The notes beneath the pieces are model-generated. The model was not told where the DNA came from. It did no database searches and saw only the letters and a program-made list of their open reading frames with translations. Positions 1 to 8,658 of a DNA stretch of 64,000 nt are shown piece after piece; the first letter of the stretch is position 1; each line of letters opens with the position of its first letter. The stretch spans positions 1-64,000 of the forward strand of contig JBBIJR010000004.1 of NCBI GenBank assembly GCA_037445875.1. Direction: 5' to 3'. This stretch comes from JBBIJR01 sp037445875. Its GTDB lineage: Bacteria; CLD3; SB21. The position numbers and the translations under genes are program-made.

Positions 1-83
1 GGATTCTCAAGCCGCAGAATTCGAGGTTGTGGTACGAGGAGGTGCACCACTGGCGCGCGCACTGGCTCATACCGTATGAATGA
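1..83 (+). CDS. possible 3' end of a gene entering from the left edge
   Basis: One forward frame is open from the window edge to a TGA at 81-83 and encodes a 26-residue tail rich in Trp, His and Tyr (ending WLIPYE). The composition looks protein-like, but the piece is too short to assign a family. It converges on the next gene, which lies on the opposite strand. An accidental open frame cannot be excluded. Confidence 0.3.
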   Translation, partial: ILKPQNSRLWYEEVHHWRAHWLIPYE

Positions 84-117
84 GCCCTGCCTTCACGCCG
101 GCTTCGTCGGTCGTGAC

Positions 118-525
118 CTAGTCTGAGCATTCGACCACATCCGCCCGGATGGTGATCCGGGGTTGCGTGTGCAGCAGGAGATTCGGCGCTTCGGCGTCAT
201 AGCGCACGTTGATCAAGGCCAGCTTGCGGGTTTCAATCGGACCGCATGCGGTTTCGACTTTTTTCACAGTTGCTCCAGCGCCTCTTTGTACAGTTGACCC
301 GAACCGGATATGCGAAAAAGGGCATACGTGTTGGTCATCACGCCCATGGGCACGGACAACCCCCAACACATATCCTGCCTCCGCTTCGCCGGTGACGTTG
401 CGCGCCATAGCGGTGAAGTTGTTCTGGTCGAGACCCGCATCGGTGACGCGGCCTGCCACAAACGACCCGCCGGATGCACAGCACGCTATGCCAATCAGAA
501 ACGCCGTGCTGAACACCTTCTGCAT
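118..525 (-). CDS. small exported hypothetical protein
   Basis: This 135-residue protein has an N-terminal signal peptide (residues about 1-20, hydrophobic core AFLIGIACCASG), so it is probably periplasmic or outer-membrane associated. An AAGGAGT ribosome-binding site sits just upstream of the ATG. The mature part is short, with three cysteines, and resembles no family I recognise. A longer antisense frame exists but lacks a ribosome-binding site. I assign no function. Confidence 0.55.
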   Translation of the reverse strand: MQKVFSTAFLIGIACCASGGSFVAGRVTDAGLDQNNFTAMARNVTGEAEAGYVLGVVRAHGRDDQHVCPFSHIRFGSTVQRGAGATVKKVETACGPIETRKLALINVRYDAEAPNLLLHTQPRITIRADVVECSD

Positions 526-723
526 TGTGCGACTCCTTGCCTTATTGATGTTGGCTTGCGACCTGCAAATGATGCGGTTGTTCCAATGATCCTCCCATAA
601 AAAGAATAAAAGACTTACGAATTTGTTAATAATCTATTTAGCGCTCAGGCTGGGCCGGTTTGCCAAACTGCGCTGGACGCAGAAACAAAATCGGACCTCC
701 GTATACCGTCTTATTATTACTCA

Positions 724-754
724 TTGATTATTCATTCGGTTTGTGCTAAATTTC
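724..754 (+). promoter_or_regulatory. predicted promoter, TTG-N20-TAAATTTC
   Basis: TTG at 724-726 and TAAATTTC at 747-754 are separated by exactly 20 bp, which fits the pattern recurring through this window. It lies about 35 nt upstream of the aldo/keto reductase-like gene. Confidence 0.45.
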
Positions 755-787
755 TGAGATTTCAATCCTCAGCCAGAATCCGGGAAC

Positions 788-1600
788 TTGGACGAGTCCT
801 TCCTGACATCGGTGCTGGGCCGTACCGGCTATCGCGTCCATCGGCTGGGACTCTCGGCCAGTTATCGGCCGGGCAAGCGCACCGTTACAGCGGCCATTGA
901 CGCGGGCATCAACTACTTCTTTGCCTATGGCTTCGACACCCAGATGGTCTCAACTCTGCGGGACGTTTTCCGCCGCGATCGTGAGCGTTTTTTAATAGCG
1001 ACGGGCGCCTATAACTACATCTGGGGCCATTCCAACCTGAGAAAGACACTGGAAAAACGGCTGAGGCAATTCCGCACGGACTACCTGGACGTGTTCTTGT
1101 TCCTTGGAGTAATGAAAGAGAAACAGTTTCCCCTTCGCCTGCGTGATGAAATGGTCCGTTTGCGCGAGGAGGGCAAGGTGCGCGCGATCGGCATGTCATG
1201 CCATGACCGCCTTTTCGCCGGCCGTTTGGCCGAGGAAGGGCTCCTCGATGTGCTGATGATCCGGTACAATGCCGCGCACCGCGGAGCCGAGCAGGACATC
1301 TTTCCCCATCTGAGCACCCATCGTCCGGGCATCGTCGGCTACACGGCCACACGATGGACCTACCTGCTGCGCCGGCCGAAGACCTGGCCCGCCGGCCAAC
1401 CGGTCCCGAGCGCGGGTTTGTGCTACCGGTTCGTTCTTTCCAATCCCAACGTCCATGTGTGCCTGACCGCCCCGCGCAGCGAAAAAGAACTGGCCGAAAA
1501 CCTTCGTGCCCTCGAGGCGGGGCCGCTCTCCGCGGACGAAAGCCGGCTCATGATCCGCTTCGGCGATGCGGTGCATCAAGAAAAAAAATGGTTTATGTGA
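788..1600 (+). CDS. aldo/keto reductase-like protein with degenerate active site
   Basis: This 270-residue protein starts at TTG and follows the aldo/keto reductase TIM-barrel pattern: a GINYFF strand, a long NLRKTLEKRL helix, TDYLDVF, then VRAIGMSCH and late LSNPNVHVCL segments. Aldo/keto reductases normally use NADPH and an Asp-Tyr-Lys-His tetrad. Here the positions usually holding Lys (IATK) and His (YxxHxxD) read IATGAY and LFLGVM, so ordinary reductase chemistry is doubtful. It may bind a ligand or nucleotide without reducing carbonyls. It stands alone behind its own predicted promoter. Confidence 0.75.
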   Translation: MDESFLTSVLGRTGYRVHRLGLSASYRPGKRTVTAAIDAGINYFFAYGFDTQMVSTLRDVFRRDRERFLIATGAYNYIWGHSNLRKTLEKRLRQFRTDYLDVFLFLGVMKEKQFPLRLRDEMVRLREEGKVRAIGMSCHDRLFAGRLAEEGLLDVLMIRYNAAHRGAEQDIFPHLSTHRPGIVGYTATRWTYLLRRPKTWPAGQPVPSAGLCYRFVLSNPNVHVCLTAPRSEKELAENLRALEAGPLSADESRLMIRFGDAVHQEKKWFM

Positions 1601-1701
1601 TGCCCCTCTTGTGGAGAGTCAACTCGTATTTCGTTTTCGCGGCACCGCAAGGCCTTCCGTGAAAAGAGGCTCTCATTCAGGTCCAACCAGGGAGAAGACC
1701 C

Positions 1702-2307
1702 ATGGCGATCCGTCCTGATGCATCGGCCAAGATCGACACCTATATCGCACAGGCCCCGGCGTTTGCTCGGCCCATCTGCACACGGCTTCGTGCGGTTATC
1801 CACGAGACCGATCCCACGATCCGGGAGGACTGGAAGTGGGGGCCTAATTTCAACAAGAAAGGTATGGTCTGCGGATTCGGTGCGTTCAAGGACCACGTCA
1901 CGCTGACGTTCTTTATGGGTGCGCTGCTGCGCGACCCGCACAGGATCCTCGAACACGGCGGCAAGAACCGTCACAACCGCAGCATCAAGTTCACCAGCCC
2001 CGCCCAGGTCGATGAGCGGCTCCTGATGGGATATATCAAGGAGGCGATCCGGATCAACGAAAAAGGCATCAAGAGCCGGCCCCGGCCGCCGCGGATCGTC
2101 CTGCCCCCGGACCTGAAAAAGGCCCTCGCCGCCAGCAAGAAAGCCACAGAGCAGTTTTCCCGCCTCGCCCACACGCATAAGAAGGAATACGTGAACTGGG
2201 TCAAGGACGCGAAGAAGAAGGACACGCGCAAGAAACGGGTGAAGCAGGCGGTGGTGCGCATTGCCCGCGGTATCAAGATGCACGAAATGTATCGGACGGG
2301 CGGATAG
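1702..2307 (+). CDS. DUF1801/YdeI-like protein
   Basis: The 201-residue cytosolic protein has an N-terminal DUF1801 (YdhG-like) domain, with the typical LRAVIHETDPTIREDWKW stretch at about residues 28-46 and a FGAFKDHVTLTFF strand. The C-terminal part is Lys/Arg-rich with the YdeI/OmpD-associated pattern. The start is an ATG behind a GGGAGAAGACCC ribosome-binding site. Members of this family are small iron-chaperone-like (frataxin-like) folds in some species, but their biochemical role is not established. The highly basic tail (KKKDTRKKRVKQ) could contact nucleic acid or may only be linker. Confidence 0.75.
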   Translation: MAIRPDASAKIDTYIAQAPAFARPICTRLRAVIHETDPTIREDWKWGPNFNKKGMVCGFGAFKDHVTLTFFMGALLRDPHRILEHGGKNRHNRSIKFTSPAQVDERLLMGYIKEAIRINEKGIKSRPRPPRIVLPPDLKKALAASKKATEQFSRLAHTHKKEYVNWVKDAKKKDTRKKRVKQAVVRIARGIKMHEMYRTGG

Positions 2308-2352
2308 GAGCCCTTCGGCGAACAGAACCGAGGACGGTTCGCCTGCAGCCTG

Positions 2353-3126
2353 TTACGGCCTATCGCTCATCAGCACCCTCGTCCACCATTTCATCGGCTC
2401 GAACATCTCCGGATTCATCATCCGCATTCCCCCACCGGGACCTCCCATTCCGCCTCCGGTCGGCCGGCCTCCGCCCATCGGCTTACCTCCGTTACGCGGC
2501 GGTTCGCGTCTTATTTCCGTCACCTCCAGCCCGATCCCGACCCACCGCCCGGGTTGCGTCCCGATGCCGTATATCTGTCCCCTACCCGCCCGCAGCGGCA
2601 CTTTAAGTTCGTACACGGGCCCGCGCTCGCTCATCTTCAACTGCACCGACAGGGTGCTGTCTTCACCCACGGAAAAGCGCCGTCGATCGTTCGGCGCGGG
2701 GCCCAGCACTTCGTACTCACGAAGTCGTTCCTGCATCTGACGGTCGAAGTCTCCGCCGTCTTGCTGCTTGCGTACCATCGGACCGCCCATCGGTACCGGA
2801 AGCACACCGTCCGTGCCCAGCGGAAATTTTATGCCGAGGATCCGGCTCTTGCCGCCCGTCGAATCCAGCCAGACGGTGAAACCCTGCATCATCATCTGAA
2901 TGCCGGTCATCCGTTCCTGCGGGATGATACACAGATAGAGGTAGTCGCGGTCGTTTCGGATGCCGAAAAGGATCTTCTCGCTCTCGACGAAGTTGAGTCC
3001 GGTGGCCCATTCCTCCTGACGGCCATCCACCTGGACGGGCTCGTCCGTCCAGTCGCTCTGCAGTTTCATCGGGCCGCTGCAGGAAACCAGCATCAGCATT
3101 AACCATGTCATCCGCCGTGTGATCAT
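2353..3126 (-). CDS. lipoprotein with CBM9-like fold
   Basis: This 257-residue protein begins with a lipoprotein signal (LMLMLVSC, predicted lipidated Cys at about residue 16). The body resembles the carbohydrate-binding-module-9-like domains found in Bacteroidota: VDGRQEEWA near the start, then a FGIRNDRDYLYLCI strand. The region before the C-terminus is a low-complexity Gly/Met/Pro stretch (about residues 210-240, repeated GGG and MGG). It is probably anchored in the outer or inner membrane on the periplasmic side. The ligand is unknown. Confidence 0.6.
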   Translation of the reverse strand: MITRRMTWLMLMLVSCSGPMKLQSDWTDEPVQVDGRQEEWATGLNFVESEKILFGIRNDRDYLYLCIIPQERMTGIQMMMQGFTVWLDSTGGKSRILGIKFPLGTDGVLPVPMGGPMVRKQQDGGDFDRQMQERLREYEVLGPAPNDRRRFSVGEDSTLSVQLKMSERGPVYELKVPLRAGRGQIYGIGTQPGRWVGIGLEVTEIRREPPRNGGKPMGGGRPTGGGMGGPGGGMRMMNPEMFEPMKWWTRVLMSDRP

Positions 3127-3225
3127 AGGGTTCCCTTATGAGTGATTGACGAAGTGACCATCGGGTATTAGACTTACTTGAGCGGCCGTTCGTTTAGCAA
3201 TCACAGGCAATCCGTTTTCCTTAAT

Positions 3226-3259
3226 AAACAATAATAAACCATAGGAAACAATAATAAAC
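3226..3259. repeat. 14-bp direct repeat, period 20 bp
   Basis: AAACAATAATAAAC occurs at 3226-3239 and again, identically, at 3246-3259. It lies in a very AT-rich patch between a divergent lipoprotein gene and the membrane protein/HTH/radical SAM operon. A 20-bp period is close to two DNA turns, as expected for tandem binding of a regulator. No partner protein is proven. Confidence 0.6.
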
Positions 3260-3324
3260 ATTGATTTTCTTACTGCAAGAACGTAACGTATCCTAGTTCC
3301 CAGGAGTCAAAGAACGGAGGGACT

Positions 3325-4092
3325 ATGTCAACAGATGTCCTGAATCTGTCCGATCTTCTGCCGGCCCTCCAGAACCGGGAGGGTTATTTCGAAGGTCTGA
3401 TTCACGACGAACGGCTCGGCAGACGGATCGCTCGTTTGTCGCTCTGGCTTGTTGTGCTAACCTTCGCGTACGGCGTCGTGATGGGATGCTACAGCAGTTG
3501 GTTGCAGGCGTTCACCGCGGGTGTCAAGGTTCCCGTTCTCTTCTTCCTTTCGGTCCTCATCTGTTTTCCTGCCTTTTTTGTTATCCAGCTCATCCTCGGA
3601 TCGAGCATGCGAATGGACCAGATGGTAGCAATCATTCTGTCGGGACTGGTCCTGGCGTCTGCGATCATGCTTTCCTTCACTCCGATCGTGGTTCTGTTCA
3701 TGCTCACCGGGGGGAACTATCACTTCCTTCAACTGCTTCACGTCGCGGTCTTCTGTCTGTCGGGACTGTTCGGCATGAAGAGTATTCTGGACGCACTCAA
3801 ATGGTCCTGCGAAGAGAAGGCCGTCTATCCTCAAACGGGCGTCATCGTGTTCCGCTTCTGGACGGTCATTCTTGCATTTGTCGGGATGCAGCTAGCGTGG
3901 AACCTACGACCGTTTCTTGCCGAACGTGACCAACCGTTCGCCCTCTTTAGAAAGTACGAAGGTAACCTCTACACGGCCGTCCTCTACTCGTTCCAACAAC
4001 TGACGAAAGGCAGCGGAAGCGATAGGGGCGCATCCGAGGTTGAACAGGAGCAACACTTCTTACCGTACCTCGATTCGACGGCGAAACCGTAG
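3325..4092 (+). CDS. polytopic membrane protein, Yip1-like
   Basis: The 255-residue protein has five or six hydrophobic segments (about residues 38-57, 68-92, 100-125, 135-150 and 172-190) between a soluble N-terminus with a GLIHDERLGRRI helix and a short acidic tail. The overall pattern recalls Yip1-type integral membrane proteins, and relatives in databases are sometimes labelled actin-binding WH2 proteins; that label is unproven. A GGAGGGACT ribosome-binding site precedes the ATG. It is followed 11 bp later by an excisionase-type HTH and then a radical SAM gene, so the three are probably one operon. Confidence 0.6.
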   Translation: MSTDVLNLSDLLPALQNREGYFEGLIHDERLGRRIARLSLWLVVLTFAYGVVMGCYSSWLQAFTAGVKVPVLFFLSVLICFPAFFVIQLILGSSMRMDQMVAIILSGLVLASAIMLSFTPIVVLFMLTGGNYHFLQLLHVAVFCLSGLFGMKSILDALKWSCEEKAVYPQTGVIVFRFWTVILAFVGMQLAWNLRPFLAERDQPFALFRKYEGNLYTAVLYSFQQLTKGSGSDRGASEVEQEQHFLPYLDSTAKP

Positions 4093-4103
4093 GGCAAACC
4101 ACA

Positions 4104-4331
4104 ATGGATGAGATCATGACATTGGAGGAAGTGGCCCGGTACCTCAAATTGAAGCCGCAGACCATCTATACGTGGGCGCAGGAGAAAAGAATTCCCGCGG
4201 CGAAACTCGGCAAAGAATGGCGGTTCAAGAAGTCGATCATCGACGAGTGGTTCAACCGGCACATCGACGACAGGTTCCATCCCCTCATCAACGGTTCCCA
4301 GATCGATGTCGGCCATAGCCGGGAGCCCTGA
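4104..4331 (+). CDS. excisionase/MerR-type helix-turn-helix protein
   Basis: This 75-residue protein is almost entirely one winged HTH of the excisionase (HTH_17) type: MTLEEVARYLKLKPQTIYTW, then a wing ending KLGKEWRFKKSIIDEW. Such small proteins bind DNA or act as adaptors. It sits between the membrane protein and the radical SAM gene and overlaps the start of the latter (A of 4331 shared), which indicates translational coupling. The AT-rich direct repeats at 3226-3259 upstream of the operon are a possible target, by inference only. Confidence 0.8.
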   Translation: MDEIMTLEEVARYLKLKPQTIYTWAQEKRIPAAKLGKEWRFKKSIIDEWFNRHIDDRFHPLINGSQIDVGHSREP

Positions 4332-5646
4332 TGTCCCGGCGAGTCAGTCTTGTCTTCTATTATAAATCGACCAACACGTATGCGCTGAACGTCCTGGTCG
4401 GTGCGGTGCAGAGCCGCGTTCGTTCCGGTGACCTCGAGATCCGACTGATCCGTCGCGTGGAGCAACTGATTGCTTCCGTGCAGTCCGCTCTCGCAAAGAA
4501 CCGTCTTGTAATCGTCGGCTGATCGTTCTATTCTCCGCACTTCAGCGACTGTGTCCACGAACTGAAGGCCGTGAGAGAGGCCGTTCCCGACGACCACGTG
4601 GTACACGTGGCGGGAGGTGTGCACGCGACGGCGGAGCCGGAGTTAACGCTGCGTTCCGGTTTCGATTGGGCCGCCGTCGGCGAAGGAGAGTGGACGATGG
4701 TCCGTACGGTTGAAGCTGCGCTGGCGGTACGGCCCATGGAGGAGGTACCGGGACTCGCCTGTTTGGTGGAGAACCGTCTCGTTTTCACGGGGCCAGCACA
4801 ACCGGTCGCATTGGACGGGTTCCCTCCGTTTGCTCCGGAGTACCCGCGCGTCAATCCGATCGAGATCACACGCGGCTGCGTCTATGCCTGCAGTTTCTGC
4901 CAGACACCCTTCATGTTCAAGGCCCGATTTCGGCACCGCTCGGTCGAGCAGATCACCCACTACGCGTCCTTCATGCTTCGCCGCGGCGCCCGCGACCTTC
5001 GCTTCATCACACCGACGTCGCTCTCGTACGGATCGGACGACGAAACGGTCCGCCTCGATCGGATCGAGGAACTGCTGAGCTCGCTGCACCGCATCGCCGT
5101 CGGCAGAGGCCGCATCTTCTTCGGCACCTTCCCCTCCGAAGTCCGTCCGGAACACGTCACCCCCGAGGCGCTCCGGATACTCAAGAAGTATGTCGCCAAC
5201 AACAATATCCTGATGGGCGGCCAGAGCGGTTCGAACGCCGTCCTGCGATCGATGCACCGCGGTCACGATGTGGACAGCATCCGTCGGGCCGTACGGTATG
5301 GTCTCGAGGCCGGTTTCTTGCCGCAGGTGGATATGATCTTCGGACTGCCGGGCGAGACGGCGGAAGATGTCGAGGCGACACTCAAGCTCGCCGACGAATT
5401 GGCCGCCCGGGGAGCCCGAATCCATGGACACACGTTCATGCCCCTCCCCGGCCACCCTTGAAGAATGCGCCGCCGGGCCACGTGGCGCCCGAGGTCGCGG
5501 AGAAGCTGCACAAACTCGTCTCCCTCGGCAAGCTGTACGGCCACTGGCAGGGCCAGGCATCCGTGGCGGCCGAACTCGAGGCGAGACGGACGGATACATC
5601 GCCGCACGGACAACGTCGCTCCCGCAGTACGAACCGATCGCGGTGA
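4331..5646 (+). pseudogene. B12-binding/radical SAM protein, disrupted at two sites
   Basis: The reading frame opens with a short cobalamin-binding-like Rossmann segment (residues 1-63) and is stopped by TGA at 4520-4522. It resumes in the same frame with SFYSPHFSDC, then carries the radical SAM cluster motif CVYACSFC (CxxxCxxC) at about 4876-4899. At 5459-5461 the frame ends prematurely after MPLPGHP. One base out of phase it continues from 5458 as KNAPPGHVAPEVAEKLHKL to a stop at 5646, matching the expected tail of the TIGR04013-type family. Restoring one Trp codon (TGG for TGA) and one missing base would give a single protein of about 438 residues. It is either a young pseudogene or an assembly error. 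Confidence 0.75.
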
Positions 5647-6999
5647 TCAGTCTGCAACGCCGTCGAACGGCCATGTTTGTCGAAGCTTCGCCACAAGCAA
5701 GAAGGCCATCAGACCGGCCCCCATGACCGTGATTCCGGACAACGCAAACTGCCATCCGGTGGAGACGAAGATCAACAGCCAGACCACGACGACCGAAATG
5801 ACGGGAAGCGGATATAACCACATCCGGAACGGCAATCGCCCTCCTAATCGACGCCGGATGAACACGACACCGACGGCCTGCCCGACGAACTGGACCAGAA
5901 TCCGCATGGCGAGGATCGCCGTGATCACGTCGGACATGCGGAACAGCAGGCTGAACACGAACGCCGTCGCTCCGAGGCCGAGCAGGGAGACATGGGGGAA
6001 ATGTTTCGCCGGGTGGAGGCGCGCGAACACCGCGAAAAATTCGCCGTTCGCTGCGGCGGCATAGGGTATGCGCGAATAACCAAGCATCACGGCAAACAGC
6101 GAGGCAAAGGCCACCCAGAGCACGAGCAGTGTGGCCACCGCCGCTGCTTGGGGTCCGTAGAGCCGCTCGACGAAAAGACTCACAATGAATTCCGAGTGTT
6201 GCGCCTCCTCCCACGGAATCACGCTCATCACGCTCACGTTCATCGTCAAATAGAGTACCGCGATGCCGATCACGGAGATGAAGATGCTTCGGGGAATGAT
6301 CCGCTCCGGCTCTTTGATCTCGCTGCCGAGGTGGCACACGTTGTAGTAACCAAGATAACAATAGATCGTCTTCACCGATGCCTGCCCGAGCAAGATGAAG
6401 AAGGCCCCGTCAAACGCCACGCGGCCGTCCTCAGGCCACCACGTGATCGTCATGGGACCGGTGGTCACCCCGCCGTAGATGATCCATCCGATTGTCGCGA
6501 TGACACCGGCCCAGAGCAGAATGCTAATATTGCCGATAGTGTGGATGCGGCGGTACAGCAGTGCCGTGAGTACGATCACGACGCAGCCGGAAAAAGCCTT
6601 TTTCATCGCCGCGTCCGCCGGAACCAAATAGCTCAGGTACTGTGCAAAACCGATGGCTCCCGAGGCGATCACCAGCGGCGCCTGAATAAGCGTCTGCCAG
6701 ACGAACAGGAACGACATCAGCCGTCCCCATTTCGGGCCGTACGCTTCTCTCAGGAAATTATAGCTGCCGCCCGCACGCGGAAAGGCCGCCCCGAGTTCCG
6801 ACCAGATGAAGCCGTCGATCAACGATATCGCCGCTCCCACGATCCACGCCCAGAGGTAATGCGGCCCTCCCATGATCTGCACGGCAAGGGACATGACCAC
6901 AAAAGGACCGATCCCCACCATGTCGATCATGTTGATGGCCGTGGCCTGCACGAGTCCGAGTTCGCGTTTCATTTTCGGTTCCGACGTTCCGTTGGTCAT
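5647..6999 (-). CDS. APC-superfamily amino acid permease
   Basis: The 450-residue protein has about 12 hydrophobic segments and the APC signature near the N-terminus (ATAINMIDMVGIGPFVVMS, the unwound first helix that binds substrate), followed by GGSYNFLREAYG typical of amino acid/polyamine transporters. It probably imports amino acids across the inner membrane by ion symport; specificity cannot be read from sequence. Its stop codon abuts that of the convergent radical SAM gene with no gap. It diverges from ispH, with 65 bp between the start codons. Confidence 0.85.
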   Translation of the reverse strand: MTNGTSEPKMKRELGLVQATAINMIDMVGIGPFVVMSLAVQIMGGPHYLWAWIVGAAISLIDGFIWSELGAAFPRAGGSYNFLREAYGPKWGRLMSFLFVWQTLIQAPLVIASGAIGFAQYLSYLVPADAAMKKAFSGCVVIVLTALLYRRIHTIGNISILLWAGVIATIGWIIYGGVTTGPMTITWWPEDGRVAFDGAFFILLGQASVKTIYCYLGYYNVCHLGSEIKEPERIIPRSIFISVIGIAVLYLTMNVSVMSVIPWEEAQHSEFIVSLFVERLYGPQAAAVATLLVLWVAFASLFAVMLGYSRIPYAAAANGEFFAVFARLHPAKHFPHVSLLGLGATAFVFSLLFRMSDVITAILAMRILVQFVGQAVGVVFIRRRLGGRLPFRMWLYPLPVISVVVVWLLIFVSTGWQFALSGITVMGAGLMAFLLVAKLRQTWPFDGVAD

Positions 7000-7016
7000 G
7001 CCCGCTCCGGATGAGG

Positions 7017-7047
7017 TTGAATAAATGCGGCCCTTTTGCTACTTTGC
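7017..7047 (+). promoter_or_regulatory. predicted promoter, TTG-N20-TACTTTGC
   Basis: TTG at 7017-7019 and TACTTTGC at 7040-7047 are spaced by 20 bp, 18 nt before the ispH start codon. The predicted transcript would have a leader of about 14 nt containing AAAAGG. Confidence 0.55.
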
Positions 7048-7064
7048 CCCCACAAAAGGTCCGT

Positions 7065-8306
7065 ATGAAGAAATTCGACATACCACCGTTCTACCGCGGG
7101 TCGTTCATCACGGCCATAAAGAATTTCCGCAAAGAGCGGGACACGCGCAAGAAGGACTTTGCCCCGACGCGTCTGGATTTCGGCCCGGTGCGTTTTCATC
7201 TCGCACGCCATTTCGGTTTCTGCTACGGCGTGGAAAACGCCATCGAAATCGCTTACCGGGCCGTGGCCGAAAACACCGACAAGCGGGTCTTCCTCCTGAG
7301 CGAAATGATCCACAATCCGGATGTCAACCGCGATCTGGAACAACGAGGCGTGCGGTTCCTCATGCACACCTCCGGCGAGCCGGTGATTCCGTGGGATGAA
7401 CTGCGTCCGGACGACATCGTGATCGTACCGGCGTTCGGTACGACGATCGAGATCCAGCGCAAGCTGCAGGAGATCGGGATCGAGCCGTACGCGTACGACA
7501 CGACGTGCCCGTTCGTCGAACGCGTGTGGAACAAGGCCGCCCAGATCGGCAGCGACCGGTACACCGTGGTCGTCCATGGAAAGCCGGCCCACGAAGAAAC
7601 GCGGGCAACGTTCTCGCACAGCCGCGTCACGTCCCCAACGGTGATCGTCCGCGACATGAATGAGGCGCAACGGCTGGGCTCGATCATCGTGGGCGGGACA
7701 ACCGCGGAGCGGTTCTTCGAGTGGTTCAAGGGCCAGTACTCCGACGGCTTCGACCCAAACCGCGACCTGGAGCGCATCGGGGTCGTGAACCAGACCACCA
7801 TGCTCGCATCCGACACGCAGGCCATCGCCGACTACCTGCGCGGTATCATGATGCGCAAGTATGATCTCGACGACTCGAATGTATCCGCCCACTTCGCAGA
7901 CACACGCGACACGCTCTGTTACGCCACCAACGACAACCAGAACGCCGTGTACGGCCTGCTCGAGGATCCGGCCGATCTGGCGATCGTCGCCGGCGGTTAC
8001 AACAGCTCGAACACCTCCCACCTGGTCGAGCTGTGCGAACAGCGCCTTCCCACGTACTACATCTCCTCCGCGGACAAGCTCCTGTCGGCCGCCGCCGTTC
8101 GGCACTGGGACTTCCACCGCAGGCTGGAACTGACGACCGAGGGCTACCTGCCCGACCGACGGCCCGCTGTCATTGCCATGACCAGCGGTGCGAGCTGCCC
8201 GGACGCCGTGGTCGAAGGGATCGTCGTGAAGCTGCTTTCGTTCTTTCAGGGCGTTCGTCCGGTCGAAGAAGTACTCCGCGACGCAACGGACTCCGATCCG
8301 ACATGA
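7065..8306 (+). CDS. ispH: 4-hydroxy-3-methylbut-2-enyl diphosphate reductase
   Basis: This is the last enzyme of the MEP isoprenoid pathway; it reduces HMBPP to IPP and DMAPP with an iron-sulfur cluster. The three cluster cysteines are visible in GFCYGVENA, DTTCPFVERV and DTLCYATNDNQ. The late motifs GGYNSSNTSHL and TSGASCPD are also present. At 413 residues it belongs to the longer form with an extra N-terminal segment and insert. I chose the ATG at 7065 because of the AAAAGG ribosome-binding site and the promoter placed just upstream. The stop overlaps the next start as ATGA, so the downstream gene is coupled. Confidence 0.93.
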   Translation: MKKFDIPPFYRGSFITAIKNFRKERDTRKKDFAPTRLDFGPVRFHLARHFGFCYGVENAIEIAYRAVAENTDKRVFLLSEMIHNPDVNRDLEQRGVRFLMHTSGEPVIPWDELRPDDIVIVPAFGTTIEIQRKLQEIGIEPYAYDTTCPFVERVWNKAAQIGSDRYTVVVHGKPAHEETRATFSHSRVTSPTVIVRDMNEAQRLGSIIVGGTTAERFFEWFKGQYSDGFDPNRDLERIGVVNQTTMLASDTQAIADYLRGIMMRKYDLDDSNVSAHFADTRDTLCYATNDNQNAVYGLLEDPADLAIVAGGYNSSNTSHLVELCEQRLPTYYISSADKLLSAAAVRHWDFHRRLELTTEGYLPDRRPAVIAMTSGASCPDAVVEGIVVKLLSFFQGVRPVEEVLRDATDSDPT

Positions 8307-8656
8307 CCCTCGAGGAACTTCGACAATACTGCCTATCCAAGCCCGGCACGACCGAGGAATTCCCCTTCGACCAAAGCACGCTCGTGTTCAAAGTTCTGGG
8401 TAAGATGTACGTGCTCACGGACGTGGACGTGTTTGACAGCATCAATGTGAAATGCGATCCGGAAAAAGCCGTGGAACTGCGCGAACGATACGAAGAAGTC
8501 ACGCCGGGCTACCACATGAGCAAGACCCACTGGAACACCGTTCGCACGGACGGATCGCTGTCCGACAGGCTGCTGTTCGAATGGGTGGACGAATCCTACC
8601 GTCTGGTGGCCGCCGGCCTGCCGTCTTCCAAGCGCAACCGGCTCAAGGCGCCGTGA
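8303..8656 (+). CDS. MmcQ/YjbR family protein
   Basis: The 117-residue cytosolic protein shows the MmcQ/YjbR fold: an LRQYCLSKPGTTEEFPF start, VFKVLGKMYVL strand, INVKCDPEKAVELRERY, and the PGYHMSKTHWNTV motif. YjbR-like proteins resemble the C-terminal half of CyaY-like or DNA-binding folds, but their activity is not known. Its ATG overlaps the ispH TGA (ATGA at 8303-8306), so it is translated from the same message. The link to isoprenoid synthesis may only be operonic. Confidence 0.85.
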   Translation: MTLEELRQYCLSKPGTTEEFPFDQSTLVFKVLGKMYVLTDVDVFDSINVKCDPEKAVELRERYEEVTPGYHMSKTHWNTVRTDGSLSDRLLFEWVDESYRLVAAGLPSSKRNRLKAP

Positions 8657-8658
8657 TC

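Noticed and set aside
4520..4522. Possible UGA recoding (Trp or Gly) in the radical SAM gene
   Set aside because: Many neighbouring genes end with TGA in overlapping ATGA or GTGA junctions, so TGA is an ordinary stop in this genome. A frameshift in the same gene also points to decay or error.
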